This document shows, in pieces, positions 26,530 to 36,826 of a stretch of 64,000 nucleotides of DNA. The translations under genes and the position numbers were made by a program. The notes under the pieces are model-generated. The model saw only the letters and a program-made list of their open reading frames with translations, did no database searches and was not told the origin of the DNA. Source of the DNA: Tessaracoccus defluvii (GTDB lineage Bacteria > Actinomycetota > Actinomycetes > Propionibacteriales > Propionibacteriaceae); assembly GCF_014489575.1 (NCBI RefSeq), contig NZ_CP060789.1, positions 1,178,001 through 1,242,000 of the forward strand, written 5' to 3'. Each line of letters starts with the position of its first letter. The first letter of the stretch is position 1.

Positions 26530-26537
26530 GTGTTCTA
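26522..26537. promoter_or_regulatory. LexA-like SOS box over a start codon
   Basis: TCGAAC-ATGT-GTTCTA differs at one position from the actinobacterial LexA consensus TCGAAC-N4-GTTCGA; the GAAC/GTTC core is perfect. It covers the ATG of the minus-strand gene and the CAATAG-like -10 zone just upstream. Confidence 0.5.
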
Positions 26538-26642
26538 TTGAACGCCAGGGGTCCGACAAAGTAAACCTCCCGCCCTTCACCTGTGCACAAGCGGCCGTCT
26601 CGCCGTCGCACGAGGCCGCGGGGTGCCACGAAGTGACGCCGT

Positions 26643-26648
26643 TACAGT
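26643..26648 (+). promoter_or_regulatory. -10 element, leaderless start of MFS gene
   Basis: TACAGT lies seven bases before ATG 26656 with no ribosome site. Confidence 0.5.
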
Positions 26649-26655
26649 GGCCCGC

Positions 26656-28044
26656 ATGACCGAAGCTGACAACGGCACACGCTCCGATCGGCTCGACCGG
26701 CTCCCCTTCACCCGCCGGCACCTGAAGGTGCTCACCGGCTCGGGCATCGGCTGGGCCCTCGACGCCATGGACGTCGGCCTGATCTCCTTCATCATCGCGG
26801 CGCTGGCAGCCCAGTGGGGCCTCACACCCACCGAGCGGTCCTGGATCGCCTCGATCGGATTCGTCGGGATGGCGCTGGGCGCCAGCCTCGGCGGGCTGCT
26901 CGCCGACCGGTTCGGACGCCGTCACATCTTCGCCGTCACACTGCTCATCTACGGCCTCGCGACCGGAGCCAGCGCGCTGGTCGGTGCACTGGGGGCGCTT
27001 CTCGTCCTGCGCTTCGTCGTCGGCCTGGGACTCGGCGCGGAACTGCCTGTCGCCTCGACGTATGTCAGCGAGTTCGCGCCGGCCCGGATGCGCGGCCGGA
27101 TCATCGTCATCCTCGAGGCGTTCTGGGCCGTCGGCTGGACCGCCTCGGCACTCATCGGCTATTTCGTCATCCCCACCTCGGACGACGGCTGGCGCTGGGC
27201 TTTTGCGATCGGGGCGATCCCCGCCGCCTATGCCCTCGCTGTGCGCTGGGGGCTGCCCGAGTCGGCCCGCTGGCTGGAGCGTCGCGGCCGGCACGCCGAG
27301 GCCGAGGCGGTGGTGCGCCAGTTCGAGGAGTCGGCAGGCCTGCCCGCGCCTGGGCCCAGCGCTGAGGACAGAGGCAGCCAGGAGCCTGCAGACGGCGTTG
27401 CCCAGCAGGCCGCTCCCCCGGCCCCCGTCGAGCCTGCGATCGGCGCCGGCGGACGTCTCGCCGGCCTGTGGTCGGTCGAGTTCCGGCGTCGGACGCTCAG
27501 CCTCTGGCTGGTGTGGTTCTGTGTGAACTTCGGCTACTACGGCGCTTTCATCTGGATTCCGTCGATCCTGGTCGGCAAGGGCTATGACCTCGTCTCGTCG
27601 TTCGGATTCACGCTGATCATCACGCTCGCGCAACTGCCCGGCTACGCGGTGGCCGCCTGGCTCATCGAGGCCTGGGGGCGGCGCCCGACACTGTCGACCT
27701 TCCTCGTCGGGTCGGCCGCCTCCGCCGTCGCCTTCGGCCTCGCCGAGGGCGAGACGGCGATCATCGCAGCCGGCATGGCGCTGTCATTCTTCAACCTGGG
27801 CGCCTGGGGCGCGCTGTACGCCGTCTCGCCGGAGATGTACCCCACGTCGCTGCGCGGCACGGGCACGGGATGGGCGGCAGGCGTCGGACGGATCGCGTCC
27901 ATCATCGCCCCGCTGTGCGTCCCGGCACTGCTGCAGGTCGGGGTCTCTGTGCTGTTCGCCGTGTTCGCGGGCTTCTTCGTGGTGGCGGCGGTGGCGGCGT
28001 GGGGCCTGGTCGACGCGGCGGGCCGGTCGCTCGACGACCGCTGA
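26656..28044 (+). CDS. MFS transporter (NiaP/aromatic-acid or sugar-type)
   Basis: 462 aa, twelve transmembrane helices with a cytoplasmic Pro/Ala/Glu-rich loop in the middle (about residues 225-270). Signatures are DRFGRRH between helices 2 and 3, R-x-G-x2-G-x2-AELPVASTYVSEFAP, WGLPESARWLERRGR after helix 6, and EMYPTSLRGTGTGWA. These point to the group containing niacin (NiaP) and aromatic-acid/proton symporters. The exact substrate is unknown. Transcription appears leaderless. Confidence 0.83.
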   Translation: MTEADNGTRSDRLDRLPFTRRHLKVLTGSGIGWALDAMDVGLISFIIAALAAQWGLTPTERSWIASIGFVGMALGASLGGLLADRFGRRHIFAVTLLIYGLATGASALVGALGALLVLRFVVGLGLGAELPVASTYVSEFAPARMRGRIIVILEAFWAVGWTASALIGYFVIPTSDDGWRWAFAIGAIPAAYALAVRWGLPESARWLERRGRHAEAEAVVRQFEESAGLPAPGPSAEDRGSQEPADGVAQQAAPPAPVEPAIGAGGRLAGLWSVEFRRRTLSLWLVWFCVNFGYYGAFIWIPSILVGKGYDLVSSFGFTLIITLAQLPGYAVAAWLIEAWGRRPTLSTFLVGSAASAVAFGLAEGETAIIAAGMALSFFNLGAWGALYAVSPEMYPTSLRGTGTGWAAGVGRIASIIAPLCVPALLQVGVSVLFAVFAGFFVVAAVAAWGLVDAAGRSLDDR

Positions 28045-28049
28045 GGACC

Positions 28050-28275
28050 GGCACGAGCGTCTCGAAGGAGCATCGCTCCCCGCCCTTCGACAAGCTCAGG
28101 CGGTCCCTGAGGAGCCCGAGGAACGAGGGCGTCTCGAAGGGGACCACCCTTCGACAAGCTCAGGGACCACCCTTCGACAAGCTCAGGCCCGGAACGAGGG
28201 CCTCGAAGGACTACCGCTCCCTGAGGAGCTCGTGCCCTTCGACAAGCTCAGGACCCGGTACGAGCGTCTCGAAGG
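28050..28275. repeat. Cluster of CCTTCGACAAGCTCAGG palindromic-type repeats
   Basis: CCCTTCGACAAGCTCAGG occurs four times on the plus strand (28083-28100, 28147-28164, 28170-28187, 28235-28252). Between them are partly complementary CTCGAAGG elements (GTCTCGAAGG near 28060, 28131 and 28264; GCCTCGAAGG near 28201) and two copies of CTCCCTGAGGAG/GTCCCTGAGGAG. The arms allow hairpins CTTCGA/TCGAAG. This fills the 310-bp gap between the MFS gene and the HNH gene; an AT-rich promoter-like stretch follows at 28320-28350. Confidence 0.8.
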
Positions 28276-29199
28276 GGGCCCGCCAATCAACAAACACCCC
28301 AACAAACAGACGACAAACTCTTGATCTGATAATCGCCCGGATGTACAATTAATTATGAGTTTGTCCGACCACACCAACACCCTCAGCCGCTGGGAGGAAG
28401 CGGCGGAGCGTGCGGGTGTGATTGCCGGGCAGTTGGCCCAGTTGAACAACGAACTCATCGCCCTGACCGCAGAGGTTCTCGACACATTCACCTGGGCCGA
28501 GAATGGCATCCAATCGCCCGAGCACTGGCTCAGTGTGATGTGTGCGACGTCTCCGGCGCGGGCTCGTGACATTGTCGCGATCGCCCGCCGCCGCGGCGAG
28601 TTCCCCGTGTTGGAAGAGAAGATGGCCGCCGGCACCGTCAGTCTGGACCAGATGACCGTGGTCGCCCGCAACGTTCCCGCCGCCTACAGCGATGCGGTCT
28701 CCGTGTTTGTTGAGCATGCCACGGTGCAGCAGTTGCGTCGGGCGTTGCCGAAGTACGGCTTCGAAGAGCCACCTGACGAGTACGAAACGCCGAGGCCCGG
28801 CCCGTCTGGTGATGAGGGGCCTACGTTGCAGATGGGCACGCTGGGGGGCCGGTTCCAGCTGCGCTACGAAGCCGACGCCCTCGAAGGCGCCCTGGTCGAA
28901 CAAGCCCTCCGCGAAGCGAAAGACGCCCTGTTCACCGCCGGTCACACCGAGGCCACGTTCGCTGACGCGATCCTGGAGGTCGCGTCCCGCTCCCTCAGCT
29001 CGGTCGAATCCGGGTCACGCCGGCAGCATTACAAGGTGCTGGTCCACCTCGAAGCCGACGGCAAGGGCTGGATCAACAAGCAGGGTGCCTTGCCGGCGCA
29101 TCTGGTGGAGCGGATCACGTGTGACGGCAGCATCCGGCCGGTGTGGTTGAAGAACGCGTCGCCGGTGTCGGTGGGACGCTCGATGCGGATCGTCCCCGA

Positions 29200-29283
29200 C
29201 CGGACCAGGAAACTGGTGGAGGATCGTGACGGCGGCTGCCGGTATCCCGGCTGCCCGGTGACCCGGTTCCTCGAGAATCATCA
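29200..29283 (+). repeat. Left 84-bp target-site duplication
   Basis: Identical to 30968-31051. It starts CCGGACCAGGAAACTGG and ends CGAGAATCATCA, all inside the HNH gene. It abuts the left inverted repeat of the IS. Confidence 0.92.
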
Positions 29284-30967
29284 CCTGAGTTGGACCTCTT
29301 TAGTGCCCCAGCTCCCGGAGCATCTCTGCGGTGGCTTCGGGGATCGCGGGCTCTGCTTGGAGTTGTTGGTCGCCGATGCTGATGGTGACGTGCTGCAGGG
29401 GTCGTAGGGTCTGGATGATTCTGCGGATGCTCCAGCCTGTGCGGTCTTGGAGGTCGCGTGCGATGGCCAGGGCGGTGAACACGATCGTGAGGTGGGCCTC
29501 GATCGCGTCTCTGGTGCGGTGGAAGATCGGACGCGCAGCGAGGTCTGTCTTGGACATCCGGAACGACTGTTCGACGTGCCAGAGGTCGTGGTAACTCCCG
29601 ATCACTTCACCGGCGCTCATCGTGGTGGCCGGGATGTTGGTGACGTAGCCCTTCAGCCCGACCAGCGCGGTCGCGCGATCCAGCGATGGTTGATCGAGAC
29701 TGGAGTGCTGGCCGCTGGTTTTGACGAAGCGGGCCTTCTTCGCCGTTCGGCGTCCTTCGATGATGTCAAGGGCGCGGTCCTGCTGCAGTGTGAGGGTATG
29801 ACGGTCCCGAACGGCGCGTTTCCGGGAGAACTGCCAAACAGCCCGCCAGGCCTGAGGGTGTTCGGTGGGATCCCAGACGGGCTCGGCCCGGCGCCGTAGC
29901 CGGTCGGGATCGGGTGTGCGGGCTGGGGTGGTGATGGTGTCGATGATCTGTCCATCGGTGAACGCGGTCCCGTGCCAGTGGAAATGTCCGGCCAGGTCCA
30001 ACGGTGCCTTGGCCATCCGGGACCCGACGATGAACCGTAGACCGGCCTCATTGAGGGCCTGCAGGTTGGTCGCTGACAGCATCCCAGCGTCAGCAACGAC
30101 GACCATGTCAGCGACCTGGTTGCGTTCCTGGAACGCTTTGATCACGGGAATGATGGTGCGGGTCTCGGGTTTGTCGCCTTCGAAGCAGGCGATCTCGAGC
30201 GGGAAACCGCTGCGGTCGACCAGGAGCCCGACCACGATCTGAGGGTCGACCCGGCGTTCCTTGCTGAACCCGACTTTGCGGAGCGTGTCCTCCTTCTCCG
30301 CTTCGAAGTAGAGCGTGGTCACGTCGTAGAGGAGCAGTGACACGTCACCACCACGCTCAGACCACACGTGCTCGAAGCAGGCCTGCTGCACCAGGGTGCG
30401 ATAGTCCTTCGTAGCGCAGCGTTTCAGTGACCGTTTGACCGTGGAGAGATGGACAGGTTCGAGCCCGAGCTCACTGATGACGCGGAGACTGTCGAGTTTG
30501 GAGGTCGGCTCCACCAACCGGGCAAGGACCAGCTGGAAGAACGCCTCGTCAGCCACCACATCGAACCCAAGCCAGCGCCAGGAGTCCCGCAGGACGTCGA
30601 CCAGCAGCCGAGAGACCTTGCCCTCCACTATCGCTGCGCCAGCACGAGGCCGTCCACCAGCGCCGGTGTCGAAGTCCAACTCCGGCTGGTTCGCTGCGAG
30701 TTTGTCACGGCCAGCCTGCATCAAGGCTGCCAACTCGGCTTCGGAATGAGCCGACCCGAGATGCTCGACGATCCTGCGGACCCCGCGTTGCTTCTCCACG
30801 ATCTGGACCGCCGTAGCCCCGGAAGCTGTCTTCACCTTCCGCAGGAACGGGCTCATGACCAGATTCTACCGGGGTTTTTAGTGCCCCGAACCACGCCACA
30901 GAATCGTCCTGACAAGCAGCGATACACCTCGAGGCATCAAAAATCAGGCCGAGAGGTCCAACTCAGG
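29284..30967 (-). mobile_element. IS1634-type insertion sequence, 1684 bp
   Basis: The ends are a perfect 16-bp inverted repeat, CCTGAGTTGGACCTCT at 29284-29299 and its complement at 30952-30967. It contains one transposase gene on the minus strand whose TAA stop touches the left repeat. The flanks are 84-bp identical direct repeats. IS1634 and IS1549 relatives are known for long, variable-length target duplications, in agreement with this. The intact ends, open transposase and identical duplications indicate a recent insertion. Confidence 0.93.
29300..30856 (-). CDS. IS1634-family transposase (DDE, IS4 superfamily)
   Basis: 518 aa, full length for the family. The DDE catalytic residues are in LLYDVTTLYFEA, VVADAGML and the C-terminal Y-x6-E-x6-K segment (YHDLWHVEQSFRMSK). 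The N-terminus MSPFLRKVKTASGATAVQIVEK is the usual start for actinobacterial members. Catalyses cut-and-paste type movement of the surrounding element. No frameshift, unlike several neighbouring housekeeping genes. Confidence 0.93.
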   Translation of the reverse strand: MSPFLRKVKTASGATAVQIVEKQRGVRRIVEHLGSAHSEAELAALMQAGRDKLAANQPELDFDTGAGGRPRAGAAIVEGKVSRLLVDVLRDSWRWLGFDVVADEAFFQLVLARLVEPTSKLDSLRVISELGLEPVHLSTVKRSLKRCATKDYRTLVQQACFEHVWSERGGDVSLLLYDVTTLYFEAEKEDTLRKVGFSKERRVDPQIVVGLLVDRSGFPLEIACFEGDKPETRTIIPVIKAFQERNQVADMVVVADAGMLSATNLQALNEAGLRFIVGSRMAKAPLDLAGHFHWHGTAFTDGQIIDTITTPARTPDPDRLRRRAEPVWDPTEHPQAWRAVWQFSRKRAVRDRHTLTLQQDRALDIIEGRRTAKKARFVKTSGQHSSLDQPSLDRATALVGLKGYVTNIPATTMSAGEVIGSYHDLWHVEQSFRMSKTDLAARPIFHRTRDAIEAHLTIVFTALAIARDLQDRTGWSIRRIIQTLRPLQHVTISIGDQQLQAEPAIPEATAEMLRELGH

Positions 30968-31051
30968 CCGGACCAGGAAACTGGTGGAGGATCGTGACGG
31001 CGGCTGCCGGTATCCCGGCTGCCCGGTGACCCGGTTCCTCGAGAATCATCA
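30968..31051 (+). repeat. Right 84-bp target-site duplication
   Basis: Exact copy of 29200-29283, directly after the right IS end; encodes the first half of the HNH motif again. Confidence 0.92.
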
Positions 31052-31346
31052 CAAGCGTCACTGGAGCAAAGGCGGGGCCACCGATATCGATGAGTTGATC
31101 TCGCTGTGTACGCATCATCACCGGGAACATCACCGGGGCGAGTTCACCATCGAGGGGAATCCGAACCGGCCCGACGGGTTGATCTTCAAAGCGAGATATG
31201 GCTGGGAGATCGAGCCGCATATTCCGGATCCGGTCCCGCCGCCGCGTCACGATCCGCCGGACCAGCAACCCGTCCGGGGCTGGACCATGGACTCCACCCT
31301 GTATCTCCGACCCAACAAGCCCCCGGCACCCACCGACACATACTGA

Positions 31347-31636
31347 GACGGGTTCTGTGGCCGTGCCCGGCCACGGCAGCATCCTTCCGCCGGCCGCGTC
31401 CTAACGGACGCGTCACCCCATCATTCTGACCCCGGCCCATTTCAGCGCAGGGCACTGGGCGGGGATGGGCACCAGCCCTCTTTCACCCACTGCCATCTGT
31501 GAAGAGTCACGATAGATGGCAGCTCGCGACAAGCCGTCCTAGGCCTGAGGTCCACCGTGCCCTTCCTGGGCGTCACGACCAACTTGTAACGCGCTAGTTG
31601 GTCTGGGCCACGTATGCCGTGAGACCAGACCGCGGG
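31347..31636. other. Non-coding gap after the HNH gene
   Basis: 290 bp with no convincing ORF. It contains hairpins GTGGCCG-TGC-CGGCCAC (near 31360) and CGCGTCC-TAAC-GGACGCG (near 31396), which probably end the HNH transcript, and a CCAACT...AGTTGG inverted repeat near 31580. Base composition is more AT-rich than the flanking core genes. Confidence 0.45.
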
Positions 31637-32635
31637 TCAATTCGACGGGATCGGCGAACGGCCCCACGGGACATCTTGATAGAAGGTCTCCATGAAATCA
31701 CTGGGCGGGTTATCTTCAGCCCTCTTAATCGAATCCATCATCGGCGTCGTCACCTCCCCTGCGATCACAGGAATCCACGTCTTCTCCTCGGCGTCACGCA
31801 GCCTCTGAAACCCGTCAAGCATGAGCCAAGTTGGGATGCTCACGAGGGAGGCGATCCAGGGAGACCACTGCACCGCAAGGAGGGCGATTACCGCAAGGAG
31901 AGGCCAGAAGACTGACAAGCGAAGTTCTCCCTCGGTCCTCACGCGATCTATTTCCATGTACACCTGTGGGAAACGCATCTGTATGCGCACCTCGACCGCA
32001 GACTGTTCCCGCCGGATGTTGCATACGTATGAGTCTCGAAGTGCTTCGAGGGTCTCGTTCTCATCTCCCACATCAGACTCCTGGATGGAAGCTGTCGCAA
32101 AGAGGCCCACGAAACCATACCGTGTCTCGCAGGAGGGTTCCCACGAGTTGGTTACTGGCGCGGTCCCTTTCCGTGCAAGTTGATCGAACTCCTCGCCGAG
32201 CCAGATGTCGATCGGCTTACGCGCCACGACAAACCCGCCAATGCCACGGATGCGCGTCCAACGCCCAGTCTGTAGTCGGGTTTGCCAGAGCGTACTCACA
32301 GACCTTACCCAGGCGTGCGCGCGAGATGGCTGACTCTCAGCGGAGTCCCCAACTCGACGCGCGGGCCACACCCTGGGGTAACTCTGTTCGATCCACCTGA
32401 ATGGGGAAGATCGAACAACCAGCAGGCTGCCGACTAAGTAGGCGGCGAAAACGGCGACACCTAGCCAAGTTGACGACCCGAGCCCGAGGTGTTCAAGTCG
32501 CGCCATGAACTCCTGAGTCGAGGGGCTATTCGCCACCCTCTCCCCGAAGAGAAGCCATAAGGCGGCGGCCCAGAGCAGGCCGGTCGCCAGGGGCGTGCGA
32601 AGTTCTCGCACTCCTGGTAGTAGGGCTGTCAACAT
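31637..32635 (-). CDS. Orphan four-helix membrane protein, unknown
   Basis: 332 aa from ATG 32635, with AAGGTGGG upstream. Two N-terminal hydrophobic segments (about residues 16-32 and 58-74), a large soluble middle part (about 80-235), two more helices (VFWPLLAVIALLAVQW and SLVSIPTWLMLDGF) and a soluble tail. No family recognised and no catalytic motif obvious. Codon usage and composition are visibly less GC-rich than its neighbours, and it sits beside the IS-hit HNH gene, so it is likely horizontally acquired. It faces acnA's terminator side with a 225-bp gap. Confidence 0.6.
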   Translation of the reverse strand: MLTALLPGVRELRTPLATGLLWAAALWLLFGERVANSPSTQEFMARLEHLGLGSSTWLGVAVFAAYLVGSLLVVRSSPFRWIEQSYPRVWPARRVGDSAESQPSRAHAWVRSVSTLWQTRLQTGRWTRIRGIGGFVVARKPIDIWLGEEFDQLARKGTAPVTNSWEPSCETRYGFVGLFATASIQESDVGDENETLEALRDSYVCNIRREQSAVEVRIQMRFPQVYMEIDRVRTEGELRLSVFWPLLAVIALLAVQWSPWIASLVSIPTWLMLDGFQRLRDAEEKTWIPVIAGEVTTPMMDSIKRAEDNPPSDFMETFYQDVPWGRSPIPSN

Positions 32636-32860
32636 ATGCCCACCTTATCTTTACTCGCCGATTGCTCATGGTTGCATTCCCGGCGGCGCCGCCGAGAGGG
32701 GCTTCGGTCCACGCACCTCCACAGCGCCTCCGCGACATATTCGTCAGCTTGGACATCGATTTGGGTCGAAGATTCCTTCGCCGGACGCTGGGCGCAGAGC
32801 AGCCAAGGCGGGCCACTCTGCGGCAGGGGTCCAGCGGCAGTCCGAGGCGACCGAGGAGAC

Positions 32861-32898
32861 GAAGAGGGGCCGCGTCCACACGGACGCGGCCCCTCTTC
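32861..32898 (-). terminator. Strong terminator of acnA
   Basis: A perfect 17-bp stem (GAAGAGGGGCCGCGTCC at 32861-32877 with its complement at 32882-32898) with loop ACAC, ten bases after the acnA stop. Possibly bidirectional. Confidence 0.8.
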
Positions 32899-32908
32899 TC
32901 TGCCTGGA

Positions 32909-35584
<2,676 letters not shown>

Positions 35585-35617
35585 CCTTCTCCTTCAAACA
35601 TGGCGACAGGCAAATTC

Positions 35618-35631
35618 TCTTGACATCAAGA
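35618..35631. promoter_or_regulatory. 14-bp palindrome upstream of acnA, candidate operator
   Basis: TCTTGA-CA-TCAAGA, perfect 6-bp arms, 34 bp before the acnA start and overlapping a TATCTT that could be the minus-strand -10. Protein partner unknown. Confidence 0.5.
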
Positions 35632-35698
35632 TACCACGCTGGATCGTCGTGGCGCGCCTGGGCCGGACGGCACCAATCCTATGCCCGAACGGTCCGCG

Positions 35699-36826
35699 TC
35701 AGGCGGAGCGGCGCAGGATCGCGACGCACTCGACGTGGTGCGTCATGGGGAACAGGTCGAAGCCACGGATGGACGTCGGCGCGTACCCCTCCTCCGCGAA
35801 GGTCGCCAGGTCACGGCCCAGTGCGGCCGGGTCACAGGCCACGTAGGCGATGGCCCGCGGTTCCCGCGCAACGACGGCACGGACCATGTCGGCGCCGGCG
35901 CCCTTGCGGGGCGGGTCCAGGACCACCAGATCGACCTGGCGCGGCAGCCTGGCCGCGGCCCGCTCCATGGGCTGGTCGATGAAGGTCGCCTCCGGCACGT
36001 TGTGGCGGGCGGCGGCGACTGCCTGCCGCGAGGCCTCGACCCCAGTGACGGTGCAGCCCGCGTCCACCAGCGCCCCGGCGAACAGGCCGACACCGCAGTA
36101 GAGATCCAGCGCGCTCTCCCCCGGCCGCGGGTTCAGTCCCTCCAGGACGACGTCGCAGAGCACGTCGGGGGCCGAGCGGTGCGACTGCCAGAAGCCGTTC
36201 GCGGCGACCAGGAAGTCCCTGCCCTGCGCGCTCTGCCGCACCGGGTCGGGTCCGAGTCGACGGCGCGGCCCCAGCACCGCGGTCCCGTTGTCGGCGACCG
36301 CCACCACGACCTCGCCGCCGGGCTCGGCCACGGCCGCGATGTCCGGGTAGGGCAGGTCGACGGCGATCAGGCAGCCCTGTGGCGGCAGCGCGACGATCTC
36401 GTGGCTGCGGCGCCCGCGGAAACCGACGTTGCCGTCGTCGTCGGTGGCGAAACGCAGCCGGGTGCGCCAGCCGGTCAGTCCACCGTCGACCGCCTCGACG
36501 CGCCCGTCCCACTCGATGCCGGCGAGTCGCTGCAGCTGCTCGGCGACGACGGCCGTCTTCAGGTCGAGCTGGGTGGACGCGTCGGCGTGCTGCCAGTCGC
36601 AGCCGCCGCAGCGCCCCGCAACCGGGCAGGGTGGCTCGACGCGACCGGGCGCGGCCTCGAGCACCTCGACGACCTCGCCGCGATCGAAGCGCTTGCCGGT
36701 CTGCGTGACGTCGACGCGGACGCGTTCGCCGGGCAGTCCCCCGGTGACGAAGACGACCTTCCCCTCGGTGTGGCCGACCACGATGCCGCCGTGGGCTACG
36801 CGCTCCAGCGTCAGTTCGATACTCAT
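35699..36826 (-). CDS. TrmA/RlmD-type RNA (uracil-5-)-methyltransferase
   Basis: 375 aa from ATG 36826, overlapping the permease stop by four bases. A TRAM domain (about residues 2-55) is followed by Cys ligands in CPVAGRCGGCDWQH that probably hold a [4Fe-4S] cluster, then the SAM-binding fold (LDLYCGVGLFAG, VLDPPRKGA) and the catalytic Cys in YVACDPAALGRDL. It makes m5U in 23S rRNA or tRNA; which one cannot be read here. Counterpart of Rv2689c beside the same permease. Confidence 0.88.
   Translation of the reverse strand: MSIELTLERVAHGGIVVGHTEGKVVFVTGGLPGERVRVDVTQTGKRFDRGEVVEVLEAAPGRVEPPCPVAGRCGGCDWQHADASTQLDLKTAVVAEQLQRLAGIEWDGRVEAVDGGLTGWRTRLRFATDDDGNVGFRGRRSHEIVALPPQGCLIAVDLPYPDIAAVAEPGGEVVVAVADNGTAVLGPRRRLGPDPVRQSAQGRDFLVAANGFWQSHRSAPDVLCDVVLEGLNPRPGESALDLYCGVGLFAGALVDAGCTVTGVEASRQAVAAARHNVPEATFIDQPMERAAARLPRQVDLVVLDPPRKGAGADMVRAVVAREPRAIAYVACDPAALGRDLATFAEEGYAPTSIRGFDLFPMTHHVECVAILRRSA

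Larger units (their letters stand above)
28355..31346 (+). pseudogene. 13E12-family DUF222/HNH endonuclease gene, split by an IS element
   Basis: Removing bases 29284-30967 and one copy of the 84-bp duplication joins 28355-29283 to 31052-31346 in frame, giving a 407-aa protein. It has an N-terminal DUF222 region (about residues 20-260) and a C-terminal HNH motif (CRYPGC...ENHHKRHWSKGG...LCTHHHREHH), the layout of the 13E12 repeat family of Mycobacterium and relatives. The 5' part now reads into the IS and stops at 29405-29407 (350 aa), losing the second half of the HNH. The 3' part (30984-31346, GTG start) carries the complete HNH motif alone. Family members are multi-copy with unclear biology, possibly homing-type nucleases. 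Confidence 0.9.

Noticed and set aside
27902..28157. Minus-strand ORFs over the repeat cluster
   Set aside because: They translate the repeats (TSFLGLLRDRLSLSKGG-type peptides), a common false call in such regions.
28050..28275. CRISPR array
   Set aside because: Repeats are 18 bp, irregularly spaced (5 to 48 bp apart), partly inverted, and no cas genes are present.
36379..36708. Arg-rich plus-strand ORF inside the methyltransferase gene
   Set aside because: Nearly all Arg/Ala/Pro, typical of an out-of-frame reading of GC-rich coding DNA.
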